Program-made: the position numbers and the translations under genes
Notes under the pieces: generated by a model
Databases searched by the model: none
What the model was told of the DNA's origin: nothing
What the model saw: the letters and a program-made list of their open reading frames with translations, nothing else
Shown here: positions 33,934-43,078 of the stretch, in pieces
How the letters are laid out: each line of letters starts with the position of its first letter
Numbering within the stretch: position 1 is the first letter of the stretch
Source of the DNA: Pelobacter seleniigenes DSM 18267
Lineage (GTDB): Bacteria; Desulfobacterota; Desulfuromonadia; Desulfuromonadales; Geopsychrobacteraceae
NCBI RefSeq assembly: GCF_000711225.1
Contig: NZ_JOMG01000002.1
Span: forward strand, 384,501 to 448,500
DNA length: 64,000 nt
Reading direction: 5' to 3'

Positions 33934-34953
33934 TCAGTTCCCGCTTCTGTCGTTATTGTGAGCTGCGCTGACTTCATCGACCAGCAGCGGTACTATTTTG
34001 TGCAGGTCTCCGACGATTCCCAGGTCGGCGACATCGAAGACCGGCGCACCCGGATCTTTGTTGATGGCGATAATGAACTCGGATTCCTCCATGCCGGCCA
34101 CATGCTGAATGGCCCCGGAGATCCCGCAGGCGAAATAGACATCCGGACGGACCGTCTTGCCGGTCTGGCCGACCTGGCGGTCATGGGTCATCCAACCGGC
34201 ATCAACCGCCGCCCGTGATGAGGAGACCGTACCGTGCAGCTGTTTGGCCAGCGCTTCCAGACCGCCGTAGTTGTCCTTGCCGCCAACCCCGCGACCGCCG
34301 GACACCAGGATATCGGCGTCCTCGATATTGATTTTCTGCTTCTCCTCGCGGACCGCTTCGAGCACCTCGACATTCAGCTCGTTGGGGACCAGCTGATAGT
34401 CCAGCGCGATCACTTCGCCGCTGCGGGAAGTATTGCGCGGCAGCACCTTCATGACGCCCGGCCGCACCGTCGACATCTGCGGGCGATGTTCGGTACAGAT
34501 GATGGTGGCCATGATGTTGCCGCCGAAGGCCGGCCGGGTCATCCAGAGATGATTCCCTTCGCCGATTTCCAGCTTGGTGCAGTCGGCGGTCAGGCCGGTT
34601 TCCAGGCGGGCGGAAACCCGCGGCCCCAGATCCCGGCCGATGGCGGTTGCGCCGACCAGCACGATCTCCGGCTTGTAAACCTGAATGGCCGCGGTCATGG
34701 CCTGGGCATAGGGTTCAGTGGTATAGATTTTCAGCGCTTCGTCTTCCAGGTAGACGACCTTGTCCGCGCCGCAGTGGATCATCTCCTGGCAATGCTGGCT
34801 GATGTTCTGCCCCAGCAGCAATGCGGTCACCTCGACCCCCAGCTCGTCGGCCAGTTCGCGACCCTTGCCGAGCAACTCCAGGGAGACTTTCTGGATCACG
34901 CTTTCACGCTGTTCGATAAAAACCAGGATTCCTTTATAATCAGATAGGTTCAT
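33934..34953 (-). CDS. etfA: Electron transfer flavoprotein alpha subunit
   Basis: Protein of 339 residues. It carries the ETF-alpha FAD domain: VSGGRGVGGKDNYGGLEALA near 215, then GAAVDAGWMTHDRQVGQTGKTV-like sequence near 245 and YFACGISGAIQHVAGMEESEFIIAINKDPGAPVF near 275, all standard. It forms the heterodimer with EtfB encoded 15 bases upstream, taking electrons from the acyl-CoA dehydrogenase. I did not resolve whether this pair is bifurcating; no EtfAB:quinone oxidoreductase gene is in the window. Confidence 0.96.
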   Translation of the reverse strand: MNLSDYKGILVFIEQRESVIQKVSLELLGKGRELADELGVEVTALLLGQNISQHCQEMIHCGADKVVYLEDEALKIYTTEPYAQAMTAAIQVYKPEIVLVGATAIGRDLGPRVSARLETGLTADCTKLEIGEGNHLWMTRPAFGGNIMATIICTEHRPQMSTVRPGVMKVLPRNTSRSGEVIALDYQLVPNELNVEVLEAVREEKQKINIEDADILVSGGRGVGGKDNYGGLEALAKQLHGTVSSSRAAVDAGWMTHDRQVGQTGKTVRPDVYFACGISGAIQHVAGMEESEFIIAINKDPGAPVFDVADLGIVGDLHKIVPLLVDEVSAAHNNDRSGN

Positions 34954-34968
34954 GCCCTGCTTCTCCTG

Positions 34969-35757
34969 CTATAAGATAAATTTTTCTTTCAGTTTATCCA
35001 CGATCAGCTGTACCGCCTCTTTGGGAGTGACGTTGTCGTAGTACAGACCCTTTTCCTTGGCGCTCTTGGTGAACGACTTCTTGACTTTGGTCGGGGAGCC
35101 ATCCAGGCCAAGCCGGGCCGGATCGATCTCGATATGCTCCAGGTTCCAGACTTCGACCTCCTTTTCCCGGTAGGCATCGAAAATCTTTCCAACCGACATG
35201 TAGCGCGGGATGTTCATTTCTGACAGGGTCGTAATCAGGCAGGGCATTTTGATCCGCAGCCGATGGTAACCGTCTTCAAAGGACCGCTTGACGAGCAGGT
35301 GCTGATCGTCCTCTTTCTCCAGCTCATAGACATAGGAGACCTGGGGCAGATGCAGGTGTTCGGCGATCTGCGGACCAACCTGGGCGGTATCGCCGTCGAT
35401 GGCCTGGCGTCCGGCGATGATCAGATCGGCATCGAGCTTGCGCAAAGCGGCCGCCAGGGTGTGAGAGGTGGCCAGAGTATCGGAGCCGGCGAATTTCCGG
35501 TCAGTCAGCAGGATCGCCCGGTCGACCCCCATGGCAAAGGATTCCCGCAGGGCGACATCCGCCTGCGGCGGGCCCATGGTCAGCACCGTCACCTCGGCGC
35601 CGACCTGCTCTTTCAGCACCAGGGCGGCTTCCAGGCCGCGTTTGTCGTCCGGATTGATGATACTGGGGATCCCGGTTCTGATCAGGGTCCCTTTTTCCGG
35701 ATCCAGTTTGACTTCGGTGGTATCCGGAACCTGCTTTATACAAACAACGATTTTCAT
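34969..35757 (-). CDS. etfB: Electron transfer flavoprotein beta subunit
   Basis: Protein of 262 residues beginning MKIVVCIKQVPDTTEVKLDPEKG, the ETF-beta hallmark. It continues with NPDDKRGLEAALVLKEQ and the nucleotide-site region LIIAGRQAIDGDTAQVGPQIAEHL near 125. The C-terminal arm (KKSFTKSAKEKG...) is present for docking to EtfA. It lies 34 bases after bcd and 15 bases before etfA. Confidence 0.96.
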   Translation of the reverse strand: MKIVVCIKQVPDTTEVKLDPEKGTLIRTGIPSIINPDDKRGLEAALVLKEQVGAEVTVLTMGPPQADVALRESFAMGVDRAILLTDRKFAGSDTLATSHTLAAALRKLDADLIIAGRQAIDGDTAQVGPQIAEHLHLPQVSYVYELEKEDDQHLLVKRSFEDGYHRLRIKMPCLITTLSEMNIPRYMSVGKIFDAYREKEVEVWNLEHIEIDPARLGLDGSPTKVKKSFTKSAKEKGLYYDNVTPKEAVQLIVDKLKEKFIL

Positions 35758-35791
35758 AACAATAACCTCGTCTTAAACTGATAAATAGGCG

Positions 35792-36928
35792 TCACAGAAC
35801 AGTCGCGGAGATGACCATTTTCTGCACTTCGCTGGTCCCTTCGTAGATCTCGGTGATCTTGGCATCCCGCATCATTCTTTCGACCGGATACTCCCGGATA
35901 TAACCGTAACCGCCATGCAGTTGGACTGCTTTGGTGGTGATCTCCATAGCGACCTCGGCTGCAAACAGCTTGGCACGGGCGGCGTCGGCGCTGTAGGGCA
36001 GCTTGAGATCTTTGCGGTTGGCAGCCTTGTAAATCAGCAGCCGGGCAGCTTCCAGTTTGGTGTTCATGTCCGCCAGCTCGAACTGGGTGTTCTGAAATTT
36101 GCTCAACGGCCGGCCGAACTGCTTGCGTTCCTTGACATAGGCCACGGTTTCATCAAAAGCGCCCTGGGCGATTCCCAGCGCCTGGGAGGCGATACCGACC
36201 CGGCCGCCGTCGAGGGTTTTCATGGCCAGGCCAAACCCTTTACCGAGCTTACCGAGCAGGTTCTCTTTGGGCACCCGGCAATCCTCGAAAATCAGTTCGC
36301 AGGTTGACGAGGCGCGGATCCCCAGTTTTTTCTCTTTTTTGCCGACGGAGAACCCGGGGAAACCCTTCTCCACAATAAAGGCGGAGATGCCGCGGGTGCC
36401 CTGACTTTTGTCGGTCATGGCCATGACCACGTAGATATCGGCATAACCGGCATTGGTGATAAAAATCTTGTTGCCGTTAAGGACATAGCTGTCGCCGTCG
36501 AGCACTGCGGTGGTCTGCTGGGCACCGGCATCGGTCCCGGCGTTCGGCTCGGTCAGCCCGAAAGCACCCAGTTTTTCCCCTTTCGCCAGGGGGATCAGGT
36601 ACTTCTGCTTCTGCTCTTCGGTACCGAACTCGTAGATCGGCGCCGCACAGAGGGAGGTATGGGCCGAGACGATGACCGAGGTCGAACCGCAGACCCGGCC
36701 GAGTTCCTCCACGGCCATGGCATAGGCCAGGTTATCGCCCCCCTGACCGCCGTACTCTTTGGGGATGGGAATCCCCAGAAAGCCGTAGCGGGCCAGCTTG
36801 GACACGGTTTCGACGGGAAACCGCTCCTCTTCGTCGATTTCCGCCGCCAGCGGTTTGACCTCTTTTTCGGAGAAATCGCGATACATGGTTCTGAGCATTT
36901 CGTATTCGTTTTCCAGATTGAAATCCAT
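35792..36928 (-). CDS. Short-chain acyl-CoA dehydrogenase (butyryl-CoA type)
   Basis: FAD enzyme of 378 residues that interconverts butyryl-CoA and crotonyl-CoA, exchanging electrons with EtfAB. ATG 36928 with GGAG upstream is chosen over the longer frame. Motifs: AFGLTEPNAGTDAGAQQT near 125 and IFITNAGYADIYVV near 155 (flavin site), KKEKKLGIRASSTCELIFEDCRVP near 205, QLHGGYGYIREYPVERMMRDAKITEIYEGTSEVQ near 335-370 with the catalytic Glu in YEGTSE. This is the arrangement of short-chain ACADs. A 91-base gap before it contains a GTTGCAA-gcggg-TTGCAAC hairpin (36961-36979). Confidence 0.94.
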   Translation of the reverse strand: MDFNLENEYEMLRTMYRDFSEKEVKPLAAEIDEEERFPVETVSKLARYGFLGIPIPKEYGGQGGDNLAYAMAVEELGRVCGSTSVIVSAHTSLCAAPIYEFGTEEQKQKYLIPLAKGEKLGAFGLTEPNAGTDAGAQQTTAVLDGDSYVLNGNKIFITNAGYADIYVVMAMTDKSQGTRGISAFIVEKGFPGFSVGKKEKKLGIRASSTCELIFEDCRVPKENLLGKLGKGFGLAMKTLDGGRVGIASQALGIAQGAFDETVAYVKERKQFGRPLSKFQNTQFELADMNTKLEAARLLIYKAANRKDLKLPYSADAARAKLFAAEVAMEITTKAVQLHGGYGYIREYPVERMMRDAKITEIYEGTSEVQKMVISATVL

Positions 36929-37019
36929 ACTGAGCATCTCCAGTGTTCTGCAAAAAACTCGTTGCAAGCGGGTTGCAACGCGATTGTTACGGTCCGGCAC
37001 GAGCGGTTAGCGGCAACCC

Positions 37020-37907
37020 TTATCCGGCCGGGGTATAGTCGAAAAAGCCGCGTCCGGTTTTCCGGCCCAGCAGTCCGCCGCGCACCATCTTGCGCAACAA
37101 CGGGTGGGGACGGTATTTGGAATCGGCGTACTCTTCGTACAGCACTTCCATAATTGCCAGGTTGACATCGTTGCCGATCAGGTCGGCCAGGGCCAAAGGC
37201 CCGATGGGATGGTTGGCGCCCAGGGTCATGGCCAGATCAATATCCTCTGCGCTGGCCACTCCGTCGGCCAGAATCCCGACCGCTTCGTTGATCATCGGGA
37301 TAAGAATCCGGTTGACCACAAAGCCGGGGGCTTCCTTGACTTCCACCGCGGTTTTGCCGAGCAGCTCGGACAGGGCCAGGATCTTGGCACAGGTCTCTTC
37401 GGACGTGGCGATACCGGTGATCACTTCAACCAGCTTCATCACCGGCACAGGATTGAAAAAGTGCATGCCGATCACTTTGTCGGCCCGCTCGGTGTTGATG
37501 GCGACCTCGGTGATCGACAGGGACGAGGTATTGGTAGCGAGGATCGCGGACGGTTTGCAAACCTTGTCGAGTTCGGCAAAGATGGTCTTCTTGATGGCCA
37601 TGTTCTCCACCGCGGCTTCGACAACCAGGTCACAGTCAGCCAGATCCGTGACCTCTGTGGTGCCGCTCAGGCGGGCCACGATCGCGACTTTGTCCTGTTC
37701 GCTGATTTTCTCCTTCTTGACGCTCCGGGCCAGATTCTTGTCGATGTTGGCCAGGCCGCGTTGATAAAGCTCTTCCTTGACTTCCTTGATCAGCACGGTA
37801 AACCCGTTCTCGGCAAAAACCTGGGCGATTCCTGCGCCCATGGTCCCGGCGCCGATCACGGCGATTTTCATATTTTTAATTGCATCCTTAGAAACTTCAG
37901 CGCTCAT
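37020..37907 (-). CDS. 3-hydroxybutyryl-CoA dehydrogenase
   Basis: NAD(P)-dependent enzyme of 295 residues that oxidises (S)-3-hydroxybutyryl-CoA to acetoacetyl-CoA. The dinucleotide fold [21 protein letters not shown] starts near residue 15. The catalytic His lies in [21 protein letters not shown] near 150. The Glu and Asn of the dyad follow, and the C-terminal domain [20 protein letters not shown] is complete. AGGAGG precedes ATG 37907. Crotonase is encoded 18 bases upstream. Confidence 0.95.
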   Translation of the reverse strand: MSAEVSKDAIKNMKIAVIGAGTMGAGIAQVFAENGFTVLIKEVKEELYQRGLANIDKNLARSVKKEKISEQDKVAIVARLSGTTEVTDLADCDLVVEAAVENMAIKKTIFAELDKVCKPSAILATNTSSLSITEVAINTERADKVIGMHFFNPVPVMKLVEVITGIATSEETCAKILALSELLGKTAVEVKEAPGFVVNRILIPMINEAVGILADGVASAEDIDLAMTLGANHPIGPLALADLIGNDVNLAIMEVLYEEYADSKYRPHPLLRKMVRGGLLGRKTGRGFFDYTPAG

Positions 37908-37925
37908 GATGCTCCTCCTTAATGA

Positions 37926-38720
37926 TTATGATTTGCCTGCAACCGTGGCAGTAAAAACCGCCGGCCGTTTTTCCCGGAACGCCGTCATCCCTTCCCGTTG
38001 GTCGGGACCGGCAAAACAGAGCGCGAACAGGTCGTTTTCCAGCTCTATTCCGGCTTCGATAGCCAGGTCGGCACCGCGCCCGATGGCGGTCTTGGCCAGC
38101 GCAACCGCGGCCGGGCTCTGGGCGGCGATCTGTGCAGCCAGTTCAAGAGCCGCCGGAAGCAGCTCCTCCGGTTCATAAAGCTGATTGACCAGGCCGATGG
38201 CGGCGGCCTCGGCGGCCGGGATGATTTTTCCGGAATAGATCAGTTCCTTGGCTTTGGCGATCCCCACCAACCGTGCCAGCCGCTGGGTCCCGCTAAAACC
38301 GGGGATGATGCCGAGGCCGACTTCGGGCTGGCCGAATTTGGCTTTCTGGGAAGCCAACCGGATATCCGCGGCCATGGCCAGCTCGCACCCCCCGCCCAGG
38401 GCGAAACCGTTAACCGCGGCGATGACCGGTTTATCCAGCAGCTCCAGGGCCCGGAACACGCGCGCTCCAAAAGCGGAGAAAGCACGGGCCTGGATGGGGT
38501 CAAGAGTTGCCATTTCCGCGATATCGGCACCGGCGACGAACGCCTTGCCCGCGCCGGTCAAGACCAGCACGCGAACCGCTGCATCGTCAGCCACCCTGGC
38601 CACGGCCTCGTCCAACTGCCGAAGAACGGCAGTGTTCAGGGCATTCAACGCCTGCGGCCGGTTGATGGTCAAAACCGCGGTGGTCCCTTCGCGGCGCTCT
38701 TCGATCAATTGCGTCTCCAT
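37926..38720 (-). CDS. Enoyl-CoA hydratase (crotonase)
   Basis: Crotonase-fold enzyme of 264 residues from ATG 38720, hydrating crotonyl-CoA to (S)-3-hydroxybutyryl-CoA. Oxyanion-hole segments are AFVAGADIAEMATLD near 65 and NGFALGGGCELAMAADIRLAS near 108. Both catalytic glutamates are found, one in GGCELAM and one in FGQPEVGLGIIPGFSGTQRLARLVG near 132-155. It lies 10 bases after maoC, so it belongs to the operon. Confidence 0.93.
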   Translation of the reverse strand: METQLIEERREGTTAVLTINRPQALNALNTAVLRQLDEAVARVADDAAVRVLVLTGAGKAFVAGADIAEMATLDPIQARAFSAFGARVFRALELLDKPVIAAVNGFALGGGCELAMAADIRLASQKAKFGQPEVGLGIIPGFSGTQRLARLVGIAKAKELIYSGKIIPAAEAAAIGLVNQLYEPEELLPAALELAAQIAAQSPAAVALAKTAIGRGADLAIEAGIELENDLFALCFAGPDQREGMTAFREKRPAVFTATVAGKS

Positions 38721-38730
38721 AGCGCACCCG

Positions 38731-39147
38731 CTACTTCGGCGGCATGACCGTGGCCATGCCTTCAATCACCACGGTCCCGTCCTGGTTGGTGCAGGTGGTT
38801 TTCAGCTTGAGGATATTTTTCTCATCGCGCTTCTCAACCACTTCGACCTCAGCCTTGATCGTGTCACCGAATTTCACCGGGGCGGTAAACTTCAGCTCCT
38901 GCCCCAGGTAAATGGTGCCAGGACCGGGCAGCTGGACACCCAGCACCGCCGAAATCAGTCCGGACACCAGCATGCCGTGGGCAATCCGCCCTTTGAAACG
39001 GCTTTCAGCGGCCACGACCTCGTTGATGTGGGCGGGATTGTTGTCGCCGGTAATGCCGGCATACAGGTAAACATCGGTCTCGGTGATGGTTTTCTGGAAA
39101 CTTGCCTGATCGCCAAGGCTGATCTCGGCAATGGTCAATCCTTTCAT
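38731..39147 (-). CDS. MaoC-like (R)-enoyl-CoA hydratase
   Basis: Single-hotdog hydratase of 138 residues. The hydratase-2 motif is intact in YLYAGITGDNNPAHINEVVAAES near 28-50 (Asp and His catalytic). It is followed by RIAHGMLVSGLISAVLG and YLGQELKFTAPVKFGDTI. Members give the (R)-3-hydroxyacyl-CoA, the opposite stereoisomer to crotonase. The two together let the cell handle (R)-3-hydroxybutyrate or epimerise the intermediate. The operon position supports this; the substrate itself is inferred. Confidence 0.9.
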   Translation of the reverse strand: MKGLTIAEISLGDQASFQKTITETDVYLYAGITGDNNPAHINEVVAAESRFKGRIAHGMLVSGLISAVLGVQLPGPGTIYLGQELKFTAPVKFGDTIKAEVEVVEKRDEKNILKLKTTCTNQDGTVVIEGMATVMPPK

Positions 39148-39210
39148 GCTATCCTCCTCAAGTGCCCGGCCGCAGCACGTGCGTCGACCGGGCGGTTCAT
39201 AAAAAAACGG

Positions 39211-40767
39211 TTAAGCTTTTGCCAGCCCCATTGGCTCTGGGCGGAAAATCCGTGCGTCCATCAACTTCAGGTCAGCGGAGATGATCGGCGTGAACTCCAT
39301 CTGCTGCAGAACGTCCCTTTCCAGATCAACACCCGGAGCAATTTCGATCAGCTCCAGGCCGGCGCGAGTCAGCTTAAAAACCGCCCGCTCGGTGATGTAC
39401 ATGACATCCTGGGCAATATCGTTGGCGTAATCGCCGCTGAAGGTGATCTGCTCGACATTGTCGATGAACTTTTTCACCGACCCCTCTTCGAGAATGCGCA
39501 GCGTGCCGTCGGCGGCCTCGATCTTGAGCCCCCGGGCGGTAAAGGCGCCGCAGTAAATGACCTGCTTCGAGGTCTGGGTGATGTTGATGAAACCACCGCA
39601 GCCGGCCACCTTGGGGCCAAACTTGGAGACGTTGATATTCCCCTTGCGGTCACACTGCGCCAGCCCCAAAAAGGCCAGGTCCAGGCCGCCGCCGTCGTAG
39701 AAATCGAACTGATAGGGCTGGTCCAGCACCATGGCCGGGTTGGCCGAAGCGCCGAAACTCAGACCGTTGGCGGGCACCCCGCCGACCGGGCCGGCCTCGA
39801 CGGTCAGGACCATCTCGCTACCGATCCCTTCTTCATTGGCGACCACGGCGATGACTTCCGGCACGCCGATGCCAAGGTTGACCGCGACGTTCGGACGCAG
39901 CTCCAAGGCCGCCCGACGACCGATGATCTTTCTTTCGGTCAGGGCCTCCTCAGAGGCACCTTTGAGCACCGCCCGTTTGCTGCCGCAGTAGGACGCGTTG
40001 TAATCGACGCCAAAGGATTGCATGTGATATTTGAGGGAGCTCACCACCACCACGGCATCGACATAGATCCCCGGGATCTTCACAAAGCGCGGGTCCAGGG
40101 AGCCATTCTGAACAATCCCTTTGACCTGGACGATGACCTTGCCGCCGGAGTTTCTGGTCGCCTGGGCGATGGACAGGGATTCCAGGGTGACCGCCTCATC
40201 TTCAAAGGAGATATTGCCGCTTTCATCGGCATAGGAGCCGCGTAACAGGGCGATGTCCGGCTTGAAGTGCCGGTAGCGGAGATATTCGGCTCCGTCAAAC
40301 TCGACCAGTTCAACCATATCTTCAGTGGTCCGCTGGTTGATCTTTCCACCTTCCAGGCGCGGGTCGATAAAGGTCTTCAGGCCGATATGGGTGATAGTCC
40401 CCGGCTTTTTCGCGGCGATATCCCGGAACATGTGGGAGATCACCCCCTGCGGCAGGTTATAGGCCTCGATCTCATTGGCGATGGCCAGCTTGCCCAGTTT
40501 CGGGGCCAGCCCCCAGTGGCCGCCGATGACCCGCTTGACCAGGCCGCTGTGGGCAAAATGGTTCAGCCCTTTGTCTTGACCATCCCCCTGCCCGGCGGCA
40601 TAAACCAGGGTCAGGTCGCGGGGGCTCTGCTCCGCCAGGAACTTTTCCTCCAGGACCATTTCAATCTCTTCGGGAACCCCGAGGCCGACAAATCCGCCGG
40701 TTGCCACGACCGCGCCATCTTCGATGTAATCGACGGCTTCTCTTGCTGTTAAAATCTTGACTGCCAT
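39211..40767 (-). CDS. Acyl-CoA:acetate CoA-transferase, fused alpha/beta type
   Basis: Family I CoA-transferase of 518 residues with both halves in one chain, like propionate CoA-transferase Pct and E. coli YdiF. ATG 40767 has GGAG seven bases upstream. The first half carries [19 protein letters not shown] and [19 protein letters not shown]. The second half carries [19 protein letters not shown], then the catalytic Glu in [22 protein letters not shown] near 345. Likely activates butyrate or a hydroxy acid with acetyl-CoA, which needs no ATP. It is 16 bases after the gntP gene. Confidence 0.92.
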   Translation of the reverse strand: MAVKILTAREAVDYIEDGAVVATGGFVGLGVPEEIEMVLEEKFLAEQSPRDLTLVYAAGQGDGQDKGLNHFAHSGLVKRVIGGHWGLAPKLGKLAIANEIEAYNLPQGVISHMFRDIAAKKPGTITHIGLKTFIDPRLEGGKINQRTTEDMVELVEFDGAEYLRYRHFKPDIALLRGSYADESGNISFEDEAVTLESLSIAQATRNSGGKVIVQVKGIVQNGSLDPRFVKIPGIYVDAVVVVSSLKYHMQSFGVDYNASYCGSKRAVLKGASEEALTERKIIGRRAALELRPNVAVNLGIGVPEVIAVVANEEGIGSEMVLTVEAGPVGGVPANGLSFGASANPAMVLDQPYQFDFYDGGGLDLAFLGLAQCDRKGNINVSKFGPKVAGCGGFINITQTSKQVIYCGAFTARGLKIEAADGTLRILEEGSVKKFIDNVEQITFSGDYANDIAQDVMYITERAVFKLTRAGLELIEIAPGVDLERDVLQQMEFTPIISADLKLMDARIFRPEPMGLAKA

Positions 40768-40783
40768 ATCTCTTCTCCAAGCC

Positions 40784-42139
40784 TCAGACCACGCCCATGG
40801 TTGCCAGGACAATTGCCACGGCTGTGGCGATCAACGGAATTGCCATGGTGCAAACCGCGATATCCATATAGGATTCTTTATGAGTCAGCCGGGTCACGGC
40901 CAACAGGGTGATGACTGCACCACAGTGCGGGAAGGTATCCAGACCGCCGGCGGCCATAATCATGATGCGGTGGATAACGCCTGGGTCGATACCGTTAGCG
41001 ACCGCCATTTTCAAGAAGTCGGAGCCCAGTGCTTCCACAGCCAGAGCGGTACCACCGGAGGCCGAACCGATAATCCCGGCCAGGGCGGTGGTGGAAACGG
41101 CCACTGAGATCAGCGGTGGACCGGGGATGCTGATGATGGCCGCCTTGATGCCGCCGAATACGGCCAGGGATTTGATAACGCCACCGTAACCGACCTCAGA
41201 CGCGGTGTTGAAAATCGGCAGCAGGCCGCCGACCGCACCGTCGAAGACTTCCTTGTTGGGCTGGGCGATGGCTTTCTGAAAAATCACCAGCAGCAGGATA
41301 ATGGCAGCGGACAGGGCAACCACCACGGACCAGATCCCGCTGACCCCGCCGTAAGGAGCGTAGTACTTGATGGCGGCCTCGGTTTTAAAGATCCCGTTGG
41401 TCAAAACAAAGTTGATGATAAACACCAGCACGATGGGGGCCATGGACAGCCAGACATTCGGCATGTAACCTTCGGTGGAAAGCCCTTCATCGGGATGATC
41501 GCCGTAGCCTTCGCCGCCGGCCATAGCTTTGGCCGAGCGATAGTTCAGCCACATGATCGAGCCAACACACATTATCAGGGCGCCAACAATACCGAGGATT
41601 GGGGCGGCATAGATATCAGTATGGAAAGCCGGAATCGGGATGGTGTTGATATATTGCGGAGTACCGGGAATCGCGGTCATGGCGAAAGTAAAAGCACCGG
41701 CAGCGATGGCACCGGGGAGGAATCTTTTCGGGATATCCGCTTCCCGGAACAGGGTTGCGCCGATGGGGTAGACGGCAAACACCACGACAAACAGGGAGAC
41801 CCCGCCGTACACCAGCAGCCCGGTGGAGATGATCACCGCGGCGATCGCCCGTTTCTTCCCGAACTTGGAGGAAATGTAATGGGCGACAGAGCGGGCGCAA
41901 CCGCTGGCACCCATCAGCTTTCCAAAAATCGCGCCGGTCAGGAAGACCGGAAAGTACGCCTTGATATAGCTCGCTGCAGCGGGCATGAACTTATTGGTCC
42001 AGGCCACCAGCATCGGGAAATCCCCGGTCACCAACACTGTGCACATGGCCAGCAGCGGTGCCAGCACCAGGACCGTAACCCCCCGGTACGCAAAGTACAT
42101 CAACAAAATCAACGACAAAACTACGGCAACAGCATCCAT
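40784..42139 (-). CDS. GntP-family carboxylate permease
   Basis: Integral membrane protein of 451 residues with about 12 membrane helices, ion-transporter/GntP type. Typical segments are [21 protein letters not shown] near 70, [20 protein letters not shown] near 150 and [20 protein letters not shown]-like sequence ([18 protein letters not shown]) near 405. Members carry gluconate, lactate or 3-hydroxybutyrate with protons. In this operon uptake of butyrate or hydroxybutyrate is the best guess. Confidence 0.9.
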   Translation of the reverse strand: MDAVAVVLSLILLMYFAYRGVTVLVLAPLLAMCTVLVTGDFPMLVAWTNKFMPAAASYIKAYFPVFLTGAIFGKLMGASGCARSVAHYISSKFGKKRAIAAVIISTGLLVYGGVSLFVVVFAVYPIGATLFREADIPKRFLPGAIAAGAFTFAMTAIPGTPQYINTIPIPAFHTDIYAAPILGIVGALIMCVGSIMWLNYRSAKAMAGGEGYGDHPDEGLSTEGYMPNVWLSMAPIVLVFIINFVLTNGIFKTEAAIKYYAPYGGVSGIWSVVVALSAAIILLLVIFQKAIAQPNKEVFDGAVGGLLPIFNTASEVGYGGVIKSLAVFGGIKAAIISIPGPPLISVAVSTTALAGIIGSASGGTALAVEALGSDFLKMAVANGIDPGVIHRIMIMAAGGLDTFPHCGAVITLLAVTRLTHKESYMDIAVCTMAIPLIATAVAIVLATMGVV

Positions 42140-42162
42140 AAATTAAAACCTCCAGTTTGATT

Positions 42163-42636
42163 TCAGAGTCCCAACAGGACCCGGGTGGCAGCGAAAACAA
42201 GGGCGAATTCAATACAGATCAAAAAGGCCGGCATAAACCTTGTTTTCTTCTCTATTAACCTCGAGTTTCTGGTGTTAATAAAAAAACCAGGTTCTTCATT
42301 TTTAAAAAGAAAAAACATCTTAAGAACCAATTGAAAACAAAATGCAATGACTGCTAAAAGCTCGATACTGGCTATCGTAAAATAGGTACTGTTATTTTGA
42401 TTCAAGAAGATTAGCGATAAGGAAAAACTTGAGAATATCAGTAATGAAATTAATTCTTTTTTATAACTCCTTATTTCAGCTTTAAAGATATCAATAATAA
42501 TGGCATACAGAACAAACAGAGGAAGGACTGTCCAACCGAATTTCAAATTGTAGAAATATATATTTTGAATAAGCAATATTACTCCCACCCCATGAAAAGC
42601 AAACTTCATTGTTCCTTCATTTAAAGTCATCATCAT
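42163..42636 (-). CDS. AT-rich membrane protein, first gene of the fatty-acid operon
   Basis: Protein of 157 residues with four or five hydrophobic helices (GVILLIQNIYFYNL, VLPLFVLYAIIIDIF, LISLLIFSSFSLSLIFL, SIELLAVIAFCFQLVLKMFF and FLICIEFALVFAATRV). No family recognised. AGGAG stands before ATG 42636, and the sigma-54 promoter lies only 35 bases upstream, so this is the operon's first cistron. Base composition is far more AT-rich than the following genes, which suggests separate origin. It could be a small subunit for the adjacent permease; that is a guess. Confidence 0.65.
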   Translation of the reverse strand: MMMTLNEGTMKFAFHGVGVILLIQNIYFYNLKFGWTVLPLFVLYAIIIDIFKAEIRSYKKELISLLIFSSFSLSLIFLNQNNSTYFTIASIELLAVIAFCFQLVLKMFFLFKNEEPGFFINTRNSRLIEKKTRFMPAFLICIEFALVFAATRVLLGL

Positions 42637-42669
42637 TGAGAACTCCTTTCTTCTCCTTTTTCCACATAG

Positions 42670-42685
42670 AGCAATTCATGTGCCA
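42670..42685 (-). promoter_or_regulatory. Sigma-54 promoter of the fatty-acid operon
   Basis: Read leftward the sequence is TGGCACATGAATTGCT. This matches the sigma-54 consensus TGGCAC-N5-TTGCT exactly at the -24 (GG) and -12 (GC) elements. Transcription would start near 42659, leaving a short leader with the AGGAG site of the first gene. The divergent sigma-54 activator gene upstream supports it. Confidence 0.9.
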
Positions 42686-42866
42686 TATGGGATTTTTTCT
42701 TGAAATTAGCAGTCAAATGCTGTTATGACGGTATTCGTCGCGCGCATTTCCCGCGCTGGAGAAACCTGACGGCCTTGCAGCAATTGTCTTTTTTGTGGAC
42801 ACTATAAAGATCCGTCTTGCCCCCTTTGCCGTTAGAACCTGAGCTTGACGGCTACTGTACTCAAAA

Positions 42867-42878
42867 TAGACATGTCTA
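42867..42878. promoter_or_regulatory. Candidate upstream activator site
   Basis: TAGACATGTCTA is a perfect 12-bp palindrome about 200 bp upstream of the sigma-54 promoter and 200 bp before the divergent activator gene. Its spacing suits an enhancer-type site. It stands alone as a perfect dyad in this gap, so it is only a candidate. Confidence 0.4.
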
Positions 42879-43078
42879 CTTTTCAGACACTACTTTTCCC
42901 CAAGGCGTGCCAGCAGAGATATAAGGTCTCGTTTATGCTCATAAAATCCTTACAATTGAGGATAAAGAATCAGCCTGCGGACAAACGCATAGAATGTTGT
43001 TTTCCGGTGAAGCAACCCGTTGCCACGCCGGAGAACATGCAGAAGAGGTGAGCCCGAGAGCTTGCCGAGGGACAGCAT

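Noticed and set aside
36961-36979. GTTGCAA/TTGCAAC hairpin between hbd and bcd as a terminator
   Set aside because: There is no T-run and the operon clearly continues; at most a minor processing site.
38248-40245. A 665-codon + strand frame opposite crotonase, maoC and CoA-transferase
   Set aside because: It spans three confirmed genes and their gaps, has no ribosome site and no domain.
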